Of a stretch of DNA of 64,000 nucleotides, positions 1 to 13,121 are shown one piece after another; position 1 is the stretch's first letter, and each line of letters begins with the position of its first letter. Under the pieces are notes generated by a model. It ran no database searches, was not told where the DNA came from, and saw nothing but the letters and a program-made list of their open reading frames with translations. The stretch spans positions 7,808,717 through 7,872,716 of the forward strand of contig NC_037597.1 in assembly GCF_003073045.1 (NCBI RefSeq), given 5' to 3'. The DNA is from Pomacea canaliculata. Its lineage: Eukaryota > Mollusca > Gastropoda > Architaenioglossa > Ampullariidae. The position numbers were made by a program, and so were the translations under genes.

Positions 1-68
1 ATGGTGATGGTGGTGGTGTGAAACAACCAAAATTTGAGAAAAAAAAAACAAAGATTACTGCTACGTAC

Positions 69-2890
69 CAAGGGTCTCCGCGAACGCTCATATACGAATT
101 CATCACTCATACGCCGCAGCTCGCGACCCATTTCTCTGTGTTGCAGCCACCTCACGTCCGACTCGGAGTATGATCTGTCCCGCTTCGGCATACTTCTCCT
201 ACCAGCCATCGTGGTCCGCTGCTGTTGCAACATTTGCTGGTGGAGATAATGCTGTTGTTGTTGCTGCTGTTGATAATGTACGTCTTTCTCGTGGCTGAAA
301 GAGTAGGACCGTTGTCGCCCTGAAATTAACAAGTTAAAGATGATAACGATCATGACATGCAGTTTAATTGGTCCAGAAACCAGTTTCGAGACTTTGATAA
401 GCTCAAGGATAACCCATAACGACAGTATGGCCAGTCTTTCAACAACACACAGACCTACGTCATCACTGTCATATTATATCAATGGTAAGAATATCTTATT
501 TGGTCAATCAATCGTATTTTGTTGATATTTCTCGAGAAGCTCGAGGTGTTTGCATTCACAGTATTCATATACAGTTATTTGAACAAGGGACTGGCAACCA
601 AACGGAACTAGTGAAATAATCACAGGAAAATCAACATTACTTTTAAAGACGTCCACATCACTGCTATTTACTTTTCTTATCACCAACGCTTTATACCTGA
701 GGTAATCCTAAATACTAAAGTAAGGGTGGGATGTGTATAGCAAGTTCATTTAGCTCGGCTGTCAACACTCAGTAGGGTGGCTTATCAAGATGTTCTACTT
801 TACAGAGCGCTATTGCATGTTCAAACATGACCTCATTTCTCACATTGAATTCAAAATACAAAGTGATGTATTTGAATTTACTCCTGCTTTCAAGTCATGC
901 TTTTTTTATTATTCAGTACCCGACGTGATTATTTATCGTTCTAATAGACTATTTTACAAATTATCTTTGTTTTAAAGGGAGGAGAGGGTTGATTTCTCTC
1001 TCCCTGTGTGTGTGCACGCGCGCGCTCGTGTGTTTGAACCCATAGGCCTGCGACATGTGTCAAAACATACGCGACATCTATCTGCCTTTAGAATGGATCA
1101 AAACATTTTGTCTTTCTACATTAATACGTACTTGGCACTTGCTCCATTAAATGCCGTATTTCTAAAATCATCGTTCATTATCGCCAACTACAAAAAGCTA
1201 AGATCATAAGAGCACTAACAAAACGTCTACAAAAGTATCCTATGTTCTGCAAATATCTTGAAAGTTGTTTATCTATACATATCGATATCAATAGTGGAAC
1301 TTAAATAGTTTATCGACAGCAGGTCAAGTTAAAAGATAGCGCTGACGTAATGTAGGTCACGAAAGCTGAAGTAGACAACACTACAGGGGTGCTGCGTGGA
1401 TTCTTTGGAGGGTCTAAATGATTACTCAAGCAGAGATAAAAGAAGTGAGATGTCATATTTAGGTTCAGTCGTGACTAGAACTTTTTGCACTCAGTGAGTT
1501 CCTTGTCAGAAACAAATCTGTTTACTTCTCTATTATCTGAAATTGGTAACGAATATATAAAGTGGTCACAAACAAGTGAATGTAACACAAGATCATTCTA
1601 AAATTTAATTCTTGCTTAGTGTTGTGTTGTATATTACATTATGTAGATGTCACAGTTTCTTGTTGTGTGTGTATATATATCTATATATTACAATTTTTGC
1701 TGCCCATCATCTGCAGATGTAATGAACTTTCAAGTCGATTTGTCCAGCATTTTAATGCGCATTATACTGGTTTCTGAATGAAGTATTTATCATGTGCGCG
1801 CCAAAAATGGACAACTAGATGTTGCTGCCACCACCGCCATCACCACGACTATTACCACTGATACTACTACAACTACAAATCACAGCTGCAAGTCAAAAGA
1901 CTGTCAAAGAATAGAAGGCTAGGAATGGATATTCTGGTAGCAGTTCTGAGCTGTAGTGACTATATTTATGCTGAATTCATTCATCTTCTTAACATAAAAA
2001 CACTCTATGTTTTGAGACCATTGCTATTATGATGTCTGTTTTTATTTTTCTTTCTTCAGAAAGCGCTTTGAGCTAATTTTTTATATTGGGGTAAAGTGCT
2101 GTATAAATTTTCCTTAGTAGTAGTAGTAGTATGTATATGTGTGTGTGGGAGTGGTGGAGTACGGTCAAATAAGCTTACTCGCTTCCTGAGAAGAGCCGTA
2201 ATTTTTGACAGAAGTTTGAGAGACAGCACGAAACCACATTTGGCTGAAGCCAGTCGGAAGTACAACTGATGCATGACTGTCGTCAACTGCCCGGCATTGA
2301 GCTACCACTTGTGGTCGTACGAATGTGGACGTTGATATCGTTGGACACGTCTGGCTTCGATGAAGCGATGTTCTTTGAAAACTCACGTTAAGTGACGCCC
2401 TTCTGGCTTTTAAAAGTACACCATCCAATACGTCAGTAGGATTTTGGAGATTTTTTAAAGGGAAAAAATGATGACTATCCGAGGCTCTGTCAGTTTCATA
2501 ATCTTCGTCATCATTTGTCAGAAGAATACTATCAGGAGACCTCATTTCAAGCTCGTCCCGAGTGCCAGAAATGTGCTTCTGTGGCTGCTCTTTTTTGCTT
2601 TCCAGTTCGAAGTTACTTTCGAATTTTCCAAACGACCGTTTGTTGAGATCGATTTTGTGTCTGTCTTGGGAATAATCATCGTCATTTCCTAGGTAGAATA
2701 TACCAGCGTCGTCATCAAGCATCGACGGCGGGTGCCTACCTTGATGTCCACAGGGGCAGCCATAGCGTTTTCATCGACATAACCTTTAAACGAAACAAAA
2801 TCTCCTCCTTCATTAATTCTGCTTAACGGATAATTATCAGGTACAGAAATAACATTAGATGCTTCAAGACTTATAGATTTTCGTAATAGA
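69..2890 (-). CDS. Unrecognised Ser/Gln-rich protein, two internal exons (3' end off window)
   Basis: Two minus-strand exons fit together. The downstream exon runs 319 to 69: acceptor ttaatttcag, donor TTG|GTACGT, a run of seven Gln, then a basic Arg/Ser-rich stretch (MAGRRSMPKRDRSYSESDV). The upstream exon ends at 2179 with donor GCGA|GTAAGC after one base of a codon, and the downstream exon supplies exactly the two missing bases, giving an Arg codon. The upstream exon (about 2890-2179) is acidic and Ser-rich (GIFYLGNDDDYSQDRHK). It reads in two frames that join near 2722-2740 if one base is missing, possibly in the CCC run near 2730. No family recognised; it looks largely disordered. The gene continues left of base 1. 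Splice consistency makes coding status likely; function unknown. Confidence 0.6.
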
Positions 2891-3062
2891 AAAAGAGTTG
2901 AAAGCAAGAACCTTTACAATAAATTCAGGCTCTTGGAACTACTAATTTTATTCTTCAAACACGCGGTGACACAGAAAGCACTATCATCTGATGCCTCGTT
3001 CTTCTCCTTTTCTTCAATTTAATGTCACTTCTTGTGTACATTTTTCTTGAAACAAAACATAC

Positions 3063-3150
3063 CTTGAAAAAATAGACGCCTATTGTAAACGCATTAGTTT
3101 TGTCCCCCTCAGCTTCCAGATCAAGAATATGGGGAAATGACTTTATCCCT
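3063..3150 (-). CDS. Candidate upstream exon of the minus-strand gene
   Basis: The minus strand reads HILDLEAEGDKTNAFTIGV and then YFFK, directly before a strong donor, AAG|GTATGT, at 3063/3062. The left limit at about 3150 assumes the acceptor ggataaag. Its phase (0) does not match either plausible acceptor of the exon starting near 2890, so an exon or a base is missing between them, or this exon is spurious. Function not recognised. Confidence 0.3.
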
Positions 3151-3342
3151 GCCCCTGTCCTTCCACCGCCCACGCCATTACACACAGGACAGAATAAATG
3201 AACGAAAGTGAGAGAAAGAAATGAAAATATTCTTTCTGAATACTGTCAGATCAAATATGGCAGAGAAATCAGTATAGTCCCCTGTTTATTTTTATAAGTG
3301 CAGTGTAACTGTTACACTTACCCTGTCTCTGTTTTGCTCCAG

Positions 3343-6300
3343 ACTGGCGCACGAGGGACCAGAGCTACCCTGAGATATACAGAAAGTCAACACTCGGGTT
3401 ACTGGCTGCAAACTTTTCTGTGCCACCTGGTAAGTAAATTCCACACAGTATTCCCTCGCTGGATTTAGAATGACTTTAGCTGCTTATTTTAAGCAGTCCA
3501 TAGAAATAGGTACTAACAGAACAATCGCAACAGGTTCATCTAGCTTCGAAGCTGTGCGACCAATTAATTGCGGATGAGCAACAGGGCGTAGTCACTTTTT
3601 TTTTAATGCGAGATCGCGGCGTGGTTGAATGCTAGTGTAGTGGTGTTGCCTTTTACAAGGCTGACGTAGGACCATTTCAAATGTGAAACGTACGGAACTT
3701 TCCGGAGTTCATAAATAGCAGCACGATAATATCAACGTTTCCAATTCGTCATTAAAGGCTACAATTAGTTGTCTTGCTTACAACTGTACTAGCTAGTGTC
3801 AGTAGTCGAAAAGAGAATACAGTCACGCGAGGCCAAAGCCACGAGTACGTGATAACGGGGTCAATGTTCTCGTTGCCTTTTTTCATGTACGCAAGAGATC
3901 ACACATACACACAACTGTGCTCAAAACACACACACACACACGAGCACTGTAAACTTAAAAAAAAAAGGTTAAGAAACATTTTCACAGGCCTGTGTAAGGG
4001 TTCAAAGTTTTCTTTAGCAGGTATGAAAGAAATAGCTTTTACACGGTACAAACGATATTTTAGGGTCTGGATAAAACCTCAACGGCAGTTTAAAATTATT
4101 AGTAAGGTGGGATTCCTCGGGATCTGTTGGAAAAGTATCACATTTTTTCACATTTCAACGCCGGTAAAGAAGCATTCATTGTCACAATATATGTGCTGCA
4201 AGGCAAATTTATACCAGCATATGTTTTGTTATTTTATGGCATGCTGTCTGTCAATATAAGCTCTGTCGCAATAATATGTTCTATGTAATCTGCTGCCCAA
4301 TATAGCCCACATAGTGACAGCAGTCTTATTTAATATTGCCAAAATGTGTTATTTGTGATTTTACATATGCACAATTTGAACATCACGTCTTTGTGGGTTC
4401 AAACAAATTTGTCTTACCCATCACTATTTAATAATGGATACTATTTATAAAAGATCTCTGGAAAGAACTAATTCACATTAAATGAGACTGCTAGTAGATG
4501 TAAAAAATTTGCAGTGGTCTTATAATCAAGGTTCTATTTCCCGCTAGTATGCTACTATGCCAGTACATGTACATGTAAATAATAATAAGAAGAAGAGGAA
4601 ATAATAATGAATCATTATTTTAAAACTACAAAACCTTTAACTACACATGAGCTAGTGAATTCATCATCAACAACACGTTCTCGTGTAGAGGAATGCGATA
4701 ATGAGTTAATTTGTCAATGAAATCGGGTTCTAGCCAATTTTAGATATTTTTTTTAACTAAAAGCTTGAGGTAATAATTTATTGTATATGCCAAAGTAAAA
4801 AATGAGAAAATGTGCGGTTAATAGGTTCATGAGTACATGAGTACACGTGTTTCCATGAGAATGCGTGTGTATGTTTATTTTTCATTGATCAACGCTTGTA
4901 AGAGATTTTTAATGAATCTCTCCAATCAACACAAGACCTCGTTGACTTCAAACCATAAAATGTTCTCGTAACATAGAGATTTTCAAAGATGCTCATCTTA
5001 TTTCCGACAGATTTTCTGTGAACGGAAATTATCGGTGTAAAGATAAATGTCAAACGAATTTCTTTAAAATTGTATTATGCGTTCTTTCGTGGATGATATC
5101 TCGTTTATTGTATATAAATAAGTGGGATCAGAAAGAATTAATGTTGGTCTTAAACTGGATTTACTAAGGCAGTTTGCAAAAGCTTAAAGGTTTTACACGC
5201 GACCAAATACGCATGCAAGAAGCATATAATTCCATTATCTCATTCTTTGAAACATTGTTCTTAAATACATTCTTTTGTTACGAGCAAGTCAGCTGCTGCT
5301 ACTAGCCATGGTTTACTATTACCCAATATCGCGATTAATATTCACAGAGGATTTTATGAAGGCTATAATGCTACTTATTGAGAGCATGTTCACTAGAGAA
5401 GATTCCATTTTTAAAAGGATAGGGACCACAGCAGATAGGAGCCGAAGTTCGTAACAAATGCAAACCATGTGCGCTACGTTATAGACAATCAGACAAGTGC
5501 CTGTAATTGTCCTGTCACAGAACAATCATCTAAATGGTGGTTTGCCTTAGTCTCCTTATTTGTGCAGTATATGCAGAAGACGATCAATTAATTTTGAACA
5601 AGCACAAAAGTCCCCAAAGTCAACGAGTCCAAAGAAAAAAAAAAGTATTATGAACTCTTCTGCTGAAGGGGAGACAAGATGAAATTGTTGCATTTTCTAT
5701 TGCTATTTTTCTGCATAAAACACACTCCAATAAAACAAAAATAACAAAGACTAATACCTTAGGTAACACAGAAAAATGCTTGATCTAATTTCAGCTGAGT
5801 GCAGTATTCTACTAAGCACGAAATCGGGGCAAAGACCCATTAGAACTGTAATGGAATCTCTCACTGTTACGCCATCATGGCGTCTCAGTGACACAGCTGG
5901 TGTTAAGTGGTAAATATTCAAACATAAAATAAAAATAAATCAAAATGCAAAGCCAAACGTCTTTGTTTGGATTAAAAAATGCAAGCCATCTAAAATGCAA
6001 TTTTAGTTATTGTGTGATAAAATGCACATGGATGCTATGCGTCAAGATAGTTAAAATGACCCGGTCACGCGAAGTGTATAGTCACAACATGACATGGGTC
6101 GGCTTGACAGTCTCTTACACAAATTCTCCATAAGGAAATTACAGCTTCAACACACAACAAAGCTAAGGTTGCTGATACAAATATATCTTGTAGTGACATG
6201 TCATGTTCTTCATTTGCTTGTTATTCTAATGGCATTTATAGCGCCTCTAATTCGGCATGACAATAATCCGTATGAATAATGTGTTTACAAGTTTTGATAT

Positions 6301-9131
6301 GAATAAAACACTTACCGTTATATAGGTAAATAATTCCTGGGATTTGGCGAAGCTCATTTCATGCACGTATATACGATTGCGAGAACATAGGTGTGAGGGC
6401 AGCAATAACTCAGCACTACGAATCGGAAAGACAACAGTAGCTCTCCAACTTACGGCAAAACTTTAAAATATTTCGGAGTTAGGTCTCTTCCCTGATGTGA
6501 CAAGTCATGCTAAGCCACCCTTCACGTTTTCCTCATTGTCATGGCTATTAACATGTACACCAAAACGACTTGATACTTTGTCATAGTCAGATGGTCAGCA
6601 CCGAAAGACCGGCACGAATTGACAAACACAACTGGCGTTATCGTCTGAGCCAAAGGCAGCTTCATGACCTCTAAGGTCACAAACCTATAGGTTAATTTGT
6701 TCACCCTGTCATTATATGATATCCAATATATTTTTAATATCAATACTTACATTTTGTTAAGACCATCAAAAATAATTTTGTACTCAAGAATTTGAGAAGT
6801 ACCTTTTAAGTGAAGCCGTAACATAAGTCTGACAGAAATGTTATTCTTAGGTCAAAAGGGTTTGCTTGAATACACACGTACACATGAAAAAAGTAATATT
6901 GTTGGTGTTTTCCGTTTGGTTACAGTTATAAAGACTCGGATAAACACATTGGAATATCGGCGCAAGCTGTTAAGACATTGGTAGCTTAAGGAGTGCTCCT
7001 AGATTTCCCATCAAACTTCCATCTTTCGGACCGACGTCAAAGCGTATTGGAGAAACTGTAGGCGGCGGCACAAGCAAAGCCTGGAGCTGCAGGACCACAC
7101 AGACGATGGGGCGGGCCACCCACGTTGCAAACGACGACCGCACACGACGATACTTCGCCACCCAGCCAGGCTAGAGTGCAAGGGAGGTAAGAAGAAAGCC
7201 GCTCAACGCTACTGTTCTATACCTATGCCTGTTCCCCCTATTGTAAAATGCGCCGTTCTGGCAGGGTTTACTCAAACTGCGAGGGGATTATTTTTCGGGA
7301 AATATTTGAAAATGGCAAAGTCTTATATATATATTCTTTGAGAAACATGGAGGAGGAATTGGTTGAGATAAATACATCAAAACATAATTGTTTTAAATAC
7401 GAGACCTGTGATACTAACGATTAAATGCAGAAGCAGTTATTGGAGAGGAGGGGGAGCCGGAGGAAAAAGAATGATGGAAGACCAGGAAAAGTAAGAAATA
7501 TGAACTATAAAAGACAGTCTAACATAGTTGCAAAAAAGGAATAATAATTATACTCTTTTAACCTCCATGAATGTATAATGCTTTTCATGCCACTCCCGTA
7601 CAGGGGAAAAATATAACTTCTCGAAAAACCTATACTTGTTCTCTTGCGCAGAATGTAATTAAGGAGTGTCGTGTTATAGGAAAAGTTTTAACAGGTTGTA
7701 CGACAGCCATACTTCTGAAATATTAATCCACCAAAGTAACAGGTAAAAGGAAAACTATCAAAGGTAATAGTATTTCTCTCTCTCTCTCTGTCTGATTGCA
7801 GAAGAAAACCCACAGTCTAGAGGGCATTATTTAAGAATTTTCCTGAGAAAATAGTTTATTTGATTAAAAGGCCTCCAATGTAGAGCCCCTCCGCCGCACT
7901 CCTATTGCAATATGAAGTAACAAATTGATTAAGAAATGGTTTCTTGATGACTTTGGAAGACGATCACAAAAGTCTAAGAGAACTTTACTTCACAATGTAA
8001 GTTATTAAATAGAATACATTATTTACAATTCATCGGTTTATTTAAGGTTTTTTCCAACTGCCCAATGTTGCTGTTTCTATTGAATGCTTCTATTGCGTTC
8101 TACTTGAGCTGACTGAACTAATCACGTAGCAGAAACTACAGCATCCGATCAAAGACGAAGCTAGGAGTATGAATAAAATATGCAATTAAGTCATGCTACA
8201 GCGGAAACATTTGGTCTAATCACACTCCCTGTTGGTAGTCATAGAAACCGCTTGAAGCGTCGTGCCTGACTCTCCCGTGATCTTGATGTGGCTGCGATTC
8301 CTTGATCAGTGGCTGGTGCAGAGTATTTCTGTAAAACTCTCCCCTTCCTTGGCAGAAGGAAACAAAGGGTCATGCCGAGAAGCATGGCTGTGGTTTGTGG
8401 AAGCAAGCCGTTCTGAACTTGAAATCACGATGGTAAACATGGCAAAGAAGTAGCATCGACTGGAAGACACAAAGGAAATCATAAAGTAAGTTTCTTTACT
8501 TAGAGTCAACAGACCCAGTGTTCTTTCGGGAATTCCTCTGAAAACCAACATAATTTTTCAGCTTCACTGTTGTAGCCCTCTGTCTTTTCTGAAACCTCGA
8601 GACATTTCACTATTGACTTTGCAATGTCAGAGTTCATAAGAAAGGAATGATCAAGAGAGTAAGGCTGTATTTCAGGAGTGTAAGTGATAGGGATGAGGCG
8701 AGAGATTCATGGGGTAAGAAATGCGGGAGGAGTTGCCGAATTGGGTTGAGCAGTCTTCGTACTAGACATTGTGTGGATGTTACAATATTTCTGACATGTG
8801 AGTTAGTTTCGGTTCGCTTATTATGGCATCAGTGTTTAGCTAGTAATTGACAAGAAAATGGTTACAGAAAGTCAGTAATCAGATCAATGTGTTGAGTCAT
8901 TATGAAATTTTACTCGGCTCAGCTCCTTTCTACCCGCTGTCGCTCTTGTCTCTCCTTTATCTGACATTCCCCCCCCCCCCTTTATTTCTAGTCTCTCCAT
9001 CTTTCTTTCTCTTGTAATCGAGGCGCGGCGCAGTATTATATACTGTTATTGTTATTTATACTCATTTATATCTTTTACTTTTTTAACAGAGAAAACTGAC
9101 AACTAGACATGATAACAAAATCCTTAATAAT

Positions 9132-9186
<55 letters not shown>

Positions 9187-12100
9187 TTGTATTAATTAAT
9201 GTGTACGAACCGCCACTTTTCTTGATAAACTTGCACGTTTAATTATTGTGTAGTCATATGCACAAGAACAAAACGTACTAGTTAAAAGGCTTCACACTTA
9301 CATTCATTTGAAGTCGACATTTGGGTTTTGGGCTCATTTCTGTTTTTCTTTGACAGACAAGAAGAGGAACGAGCTGTCATCACATAAACTTCAGTTGATT
9401 ATTTAACTCAGGCTCTAAAGGAGAAGTATTTAAAAGGTAAACATTCGAATCATGGAAGTCTATTCTTCTCTCAAAAGTAGATGTTCTTAAAATAGTCTCC
9501 TCTTGCTGAGCGCTAGACGACTTTGTTGCTGTGTACTGCAGCCCACTTTTTGAAACGTCGCAAAAAGTGACAGGAGCGTGCAGAAAATATCGACACTGTT
9601 TGTGATACATTAACGTATTTAAGCGTATGTTCCCTTTTATGACAGGTCTGGAAATGGACGAACAGCTGCTGACAGGACGTTTCAGCGTAGAGTTGCGTCC
9701 AACAACTCGAGGGCAAAGTGCTCCTTGTAGCAGAAACACAGCTAAAGCCACGCCTGTTCAGGAGCCTGACTCTGAGGGAGAAACATCCCCAAGGCCGAGG
9801 TCCGTCAGTCGCACCAGCTCCCGAGCTGACAAATGCTTGCGCCGGACCAAATCTTCCTTCGACGTCGAGCTGTTCCGCAGCCGCTTGCGACTTCACAAGA
9901 CCCTCTCACGCAGCAAGTTTCAAGTCAAGCTCTTTGACTTCGGTACCACACCCATTCGCCTGCCATCTTTTCCGCCTGATGTAGCAAGAGAAGATGATAG
10001 TTTTAACACTAAAGTAGCGATGAAAAAGCCTACTATTCAAACACCTACCTCTTTGAGTGATGAACCAGACGAATTGGGAGGCAGAGGCAGTATAGCCCCA
10101 GAAGAGCGTGACATTACGGCCTCTGTGAAGTCTAATGTGGCGTCGAAGAAAGTGGCGGCAGGAAAGTATAAGAAAGCAAAAGAAAAGCGAGGGCTGAAAG
10201 ATACAATTTCGAGAAAGCACGACAAGGATTTTACTGAAGATTTTCAGGGTGATTTGGACATACTCTACGAGCCAATATTCCTCAGTACATATGTTAACCT
10301 TAACTTACCCACTTCCGCCGTGACTAGACAGATAAAAAAGATTAATCTCGGGAAGGACAGACAGGACAGCGCTATTGTTCGATATCCTCCAAGGACAACG
10401 CAAGCCAGCTACAGAAGTCAGTCCATGAAGAAAAAAAGTGCAAGATGTTGGACGACAATGCATTCGGTGAAGAGGTCTCCTACTCCTGAATCTAGCAGTA
10501 GCAGCGAAGGGGTTGAAGAGTACATGTGCTACGCTAGCGAAAACCGTGCTCGAAGCACTCCATGCTATGAGGAAACTTGCTCCAGTAGCGGGGATCTGAC
10601 CAGACAACCTAGACGACACCGTGAAAAGAAAATTTGCTTCGTCGACGACAATCAGTACGATTCAGATTTTGAGCCAGAAGGTAAACCACTAGTCCGTTAT
10701 AACTGACAGGTATAATCACCCACTCTTGGTGAATAAGCTGTGTGGGCAGTGCTGTATTTTACAAAAGTTAACTGCTTTGATTTTATTTTTGAAGGTTTTA
10801 TCTTGCTTTCCCTGCGGATTACAAAGTAATATTATGTAATAACTTCTTGTCTCCTTTCACTGGCCTTCTTAGAATCTTTCTTCTTTCGAGATAATTTTAT
10901 TTAGTATCCTAGCACTACTAAGATTCTTTCTTCTTTCGGGTTATCGTTAGTGTTTTTGGCTTTGGCATAAAACTTACTTGTCCTTGGTGGTCTTACTATT
11001 GCCGAATATCTTAATTAGGAGGTGGATGGAGCAACACGACAATAATAAACTGCCTAATTTTTTTAAAATTTATTCTTACTCTGCTTTTAGTGATCCCTGC
11101 TTGATTTTTTATCTGTGTGCTTGTTGTTTTTTGTTTTTGGTTTTGTTTGTTTGTTTGTTTGTTTGTGTCATGAAAAGTGTCTAAATCCAGAGGTGTCAAT
11201 TAAAGATAACCGCATCCAAAAAAAACTATCAAAGTATCTACATGTGTGTTCCCTGCATATTCTATAAGCTTGTAACCGAAGGCAGCGCAACTTGATTACG
11301 TGACTTTCAGAAGTTGTTCAGTATTGACTATCTTAAGATTACACGTCTCTCAGCCATGATGGTCACAAAAGATTCTTCAACGATAGTGAGCAGAGCACAT
11401 TAATGCCCGATTCTGAATAGGGGGTCCTAAACATATGCCGAAAGTGCCCAAGAGATAGTCGATGTTCTCTTTCTAGCAGTGCACTAAAACTGCTAAAGAT
11501 AATGAGTTTTCTTTTCACGAAATACTGTTAAGGGAGCACGAGATGCGCTTAATTGCTTTCCTTTATTCTGCATCTTAAATTTTTTCAGGTTTAGAAGATA
11601 ATTTTATTTAATTTTAGCTGAATTCGCTGACAAGATACTGTTTGCTTTTCCATTGTTTATTTTTGGATATAGTTTTTTTCTATTTTTCTGCTTTTCTTTT
11701 ACAAAGTGGAAGAGCGTGCTGATCTTATCTTGAAAGAAAGAGCAGAGTCGATGACACAACAAAATACAGATTTCGGTCACGTGACATATGAGCAGACATG
11801 CATGAAGCTGGGCATCCCGCCTCGTCTGAAGATCATTCACCAACTGTTTCTGACACGCATGCAGCTGAACCATTGCGGATTAAACGCCGCTGAGGCCAAA
11901 GCTCTGGGTCTTGCACTACAGGTATACGAACAAAAGTATTAGGATTTTATTTTTTGATGGACAGCTGTCACTAGTTGTGTTCGATCACATACTCACAGTG
12001 TATTAAGGCGAAGTAGTATTTTTCAGTGAATGATTTTGGGTCTCCAATGCGTCTCCAGCACAATTGTGACAGTCGGTTCGCTTACTTTTCTGTTGTCTGC

Positions 12101-13080
12101 TTGGAAGCTTACAATTCAAGCGCTGTTGTATGAAAGTGTGCACTACTACTTTTATTCTTCTGGAATGTTTGCTAACACCTCCATCTTTTCTTCCTGGAGT
12201 TCAGCACAACTCTCGCCTGGAGGAAGTAGACTTGTCCTGTAACGGAATGACCGGTGACAGCATCGCCTATATCGCTGACAGCCTTCAGCGAAATATATAC
12301 GTCATAAAACTGGTACACAGAAGCTCTGTGTGTTGTTGATAGTGTGTCCTTTTATATGCAATATACACTACGTCTACGATGTTTTAGTCAGTTCAGAGGT
12401 CATTGTCAGTCAGAACAGGAATCTGAGGAAACAGTATGAACATATTTTGAAAAAATCTTAAATCAATGGTCATATTTATTTTTATCCCTGCTCGTATCTT
12501 TTAACAATAATACTCTCAAGAAGCATCTAATCATTATGAAAAACATAATTGTAGACTTTTCAATTTTAGTAACCCATATTTTTCACCATTAGTTTTATTA
12601 ATGAACATTTTTATTTATTTATTTCTTGTAATTTATTTCGATGTTATCTCAGAACTTCAGCTGCAATATTGTGGACGAGAAAGGAGCACGATCTCTGGGA
12701 GATTTACTGTCAGCAAATAACTGGCTTAGTCACATCAATCTGTCAGGTACGGTTCATAGATTCGACTGATGGATGAAACATTAATGCAGCATCAACTGCT
12801 ATGAACTATATGGTGAATCACGTAACCGTTTTTTTCCCCGAATTCTTTTAATTGCTGTTGTGATCTTAAATAGTTGACAAAAAAGTGTTTTCCTGCATCT
12901 AGTTGTTTTTTTTACGTTGAAGACATGAATTATCCAGAGGGGTTTCTTCCGAGTTAATAAACTGTTGGGGTTTTTTTTCCTTCTACACTAGATTGCAGTA
13001 TCGGAGATTTTGAAATAGGATTTATACTGAACGGACTACAAGTAAGTAATTCATTTCTTGACATGCATTGTTTCTTACTC

Positions 13081-13121
<41 letters not shown>

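Larger units (their letters stand above)
3430..9645 (+). other. 6.2 kb intron 1 of the LRR gene (as modelled)
   Basis: The exon at 3343-3429 ends after one codon base and the exon at 9646 begins with two, so the two can be joined directly across this interval. It is AT-rich with scattered simple repeats and a C10 run near 8970. No convincing transposon or long ORF was seen apart from the candidate exon at 7003-7186. The 161-codon open frame at 3774-4259 has no splice signals or recognisable motifs. Confidence 0.6.

Noticed and set aside
2689..2739. A 51-bp GT-AG intron in the minus-strand gene
   Set aside because: Removing it does not restore the downstream frame, and the length is below a normal metazoan intron. 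One missing base explains the data better.
3774..4259. 161-codon plus-strand ORF
   Set aside because: Low-complexity composition including CA repeats, no splice sites, no motif; it lies inside a modelled intron.
9380..9896. Minus-strand ORFs opposite the start of the large LRR-gene exon
   Set aside because: Shadows of the coding exon at 9646-10680, whose splice phases on the plus strand are fully consistent.
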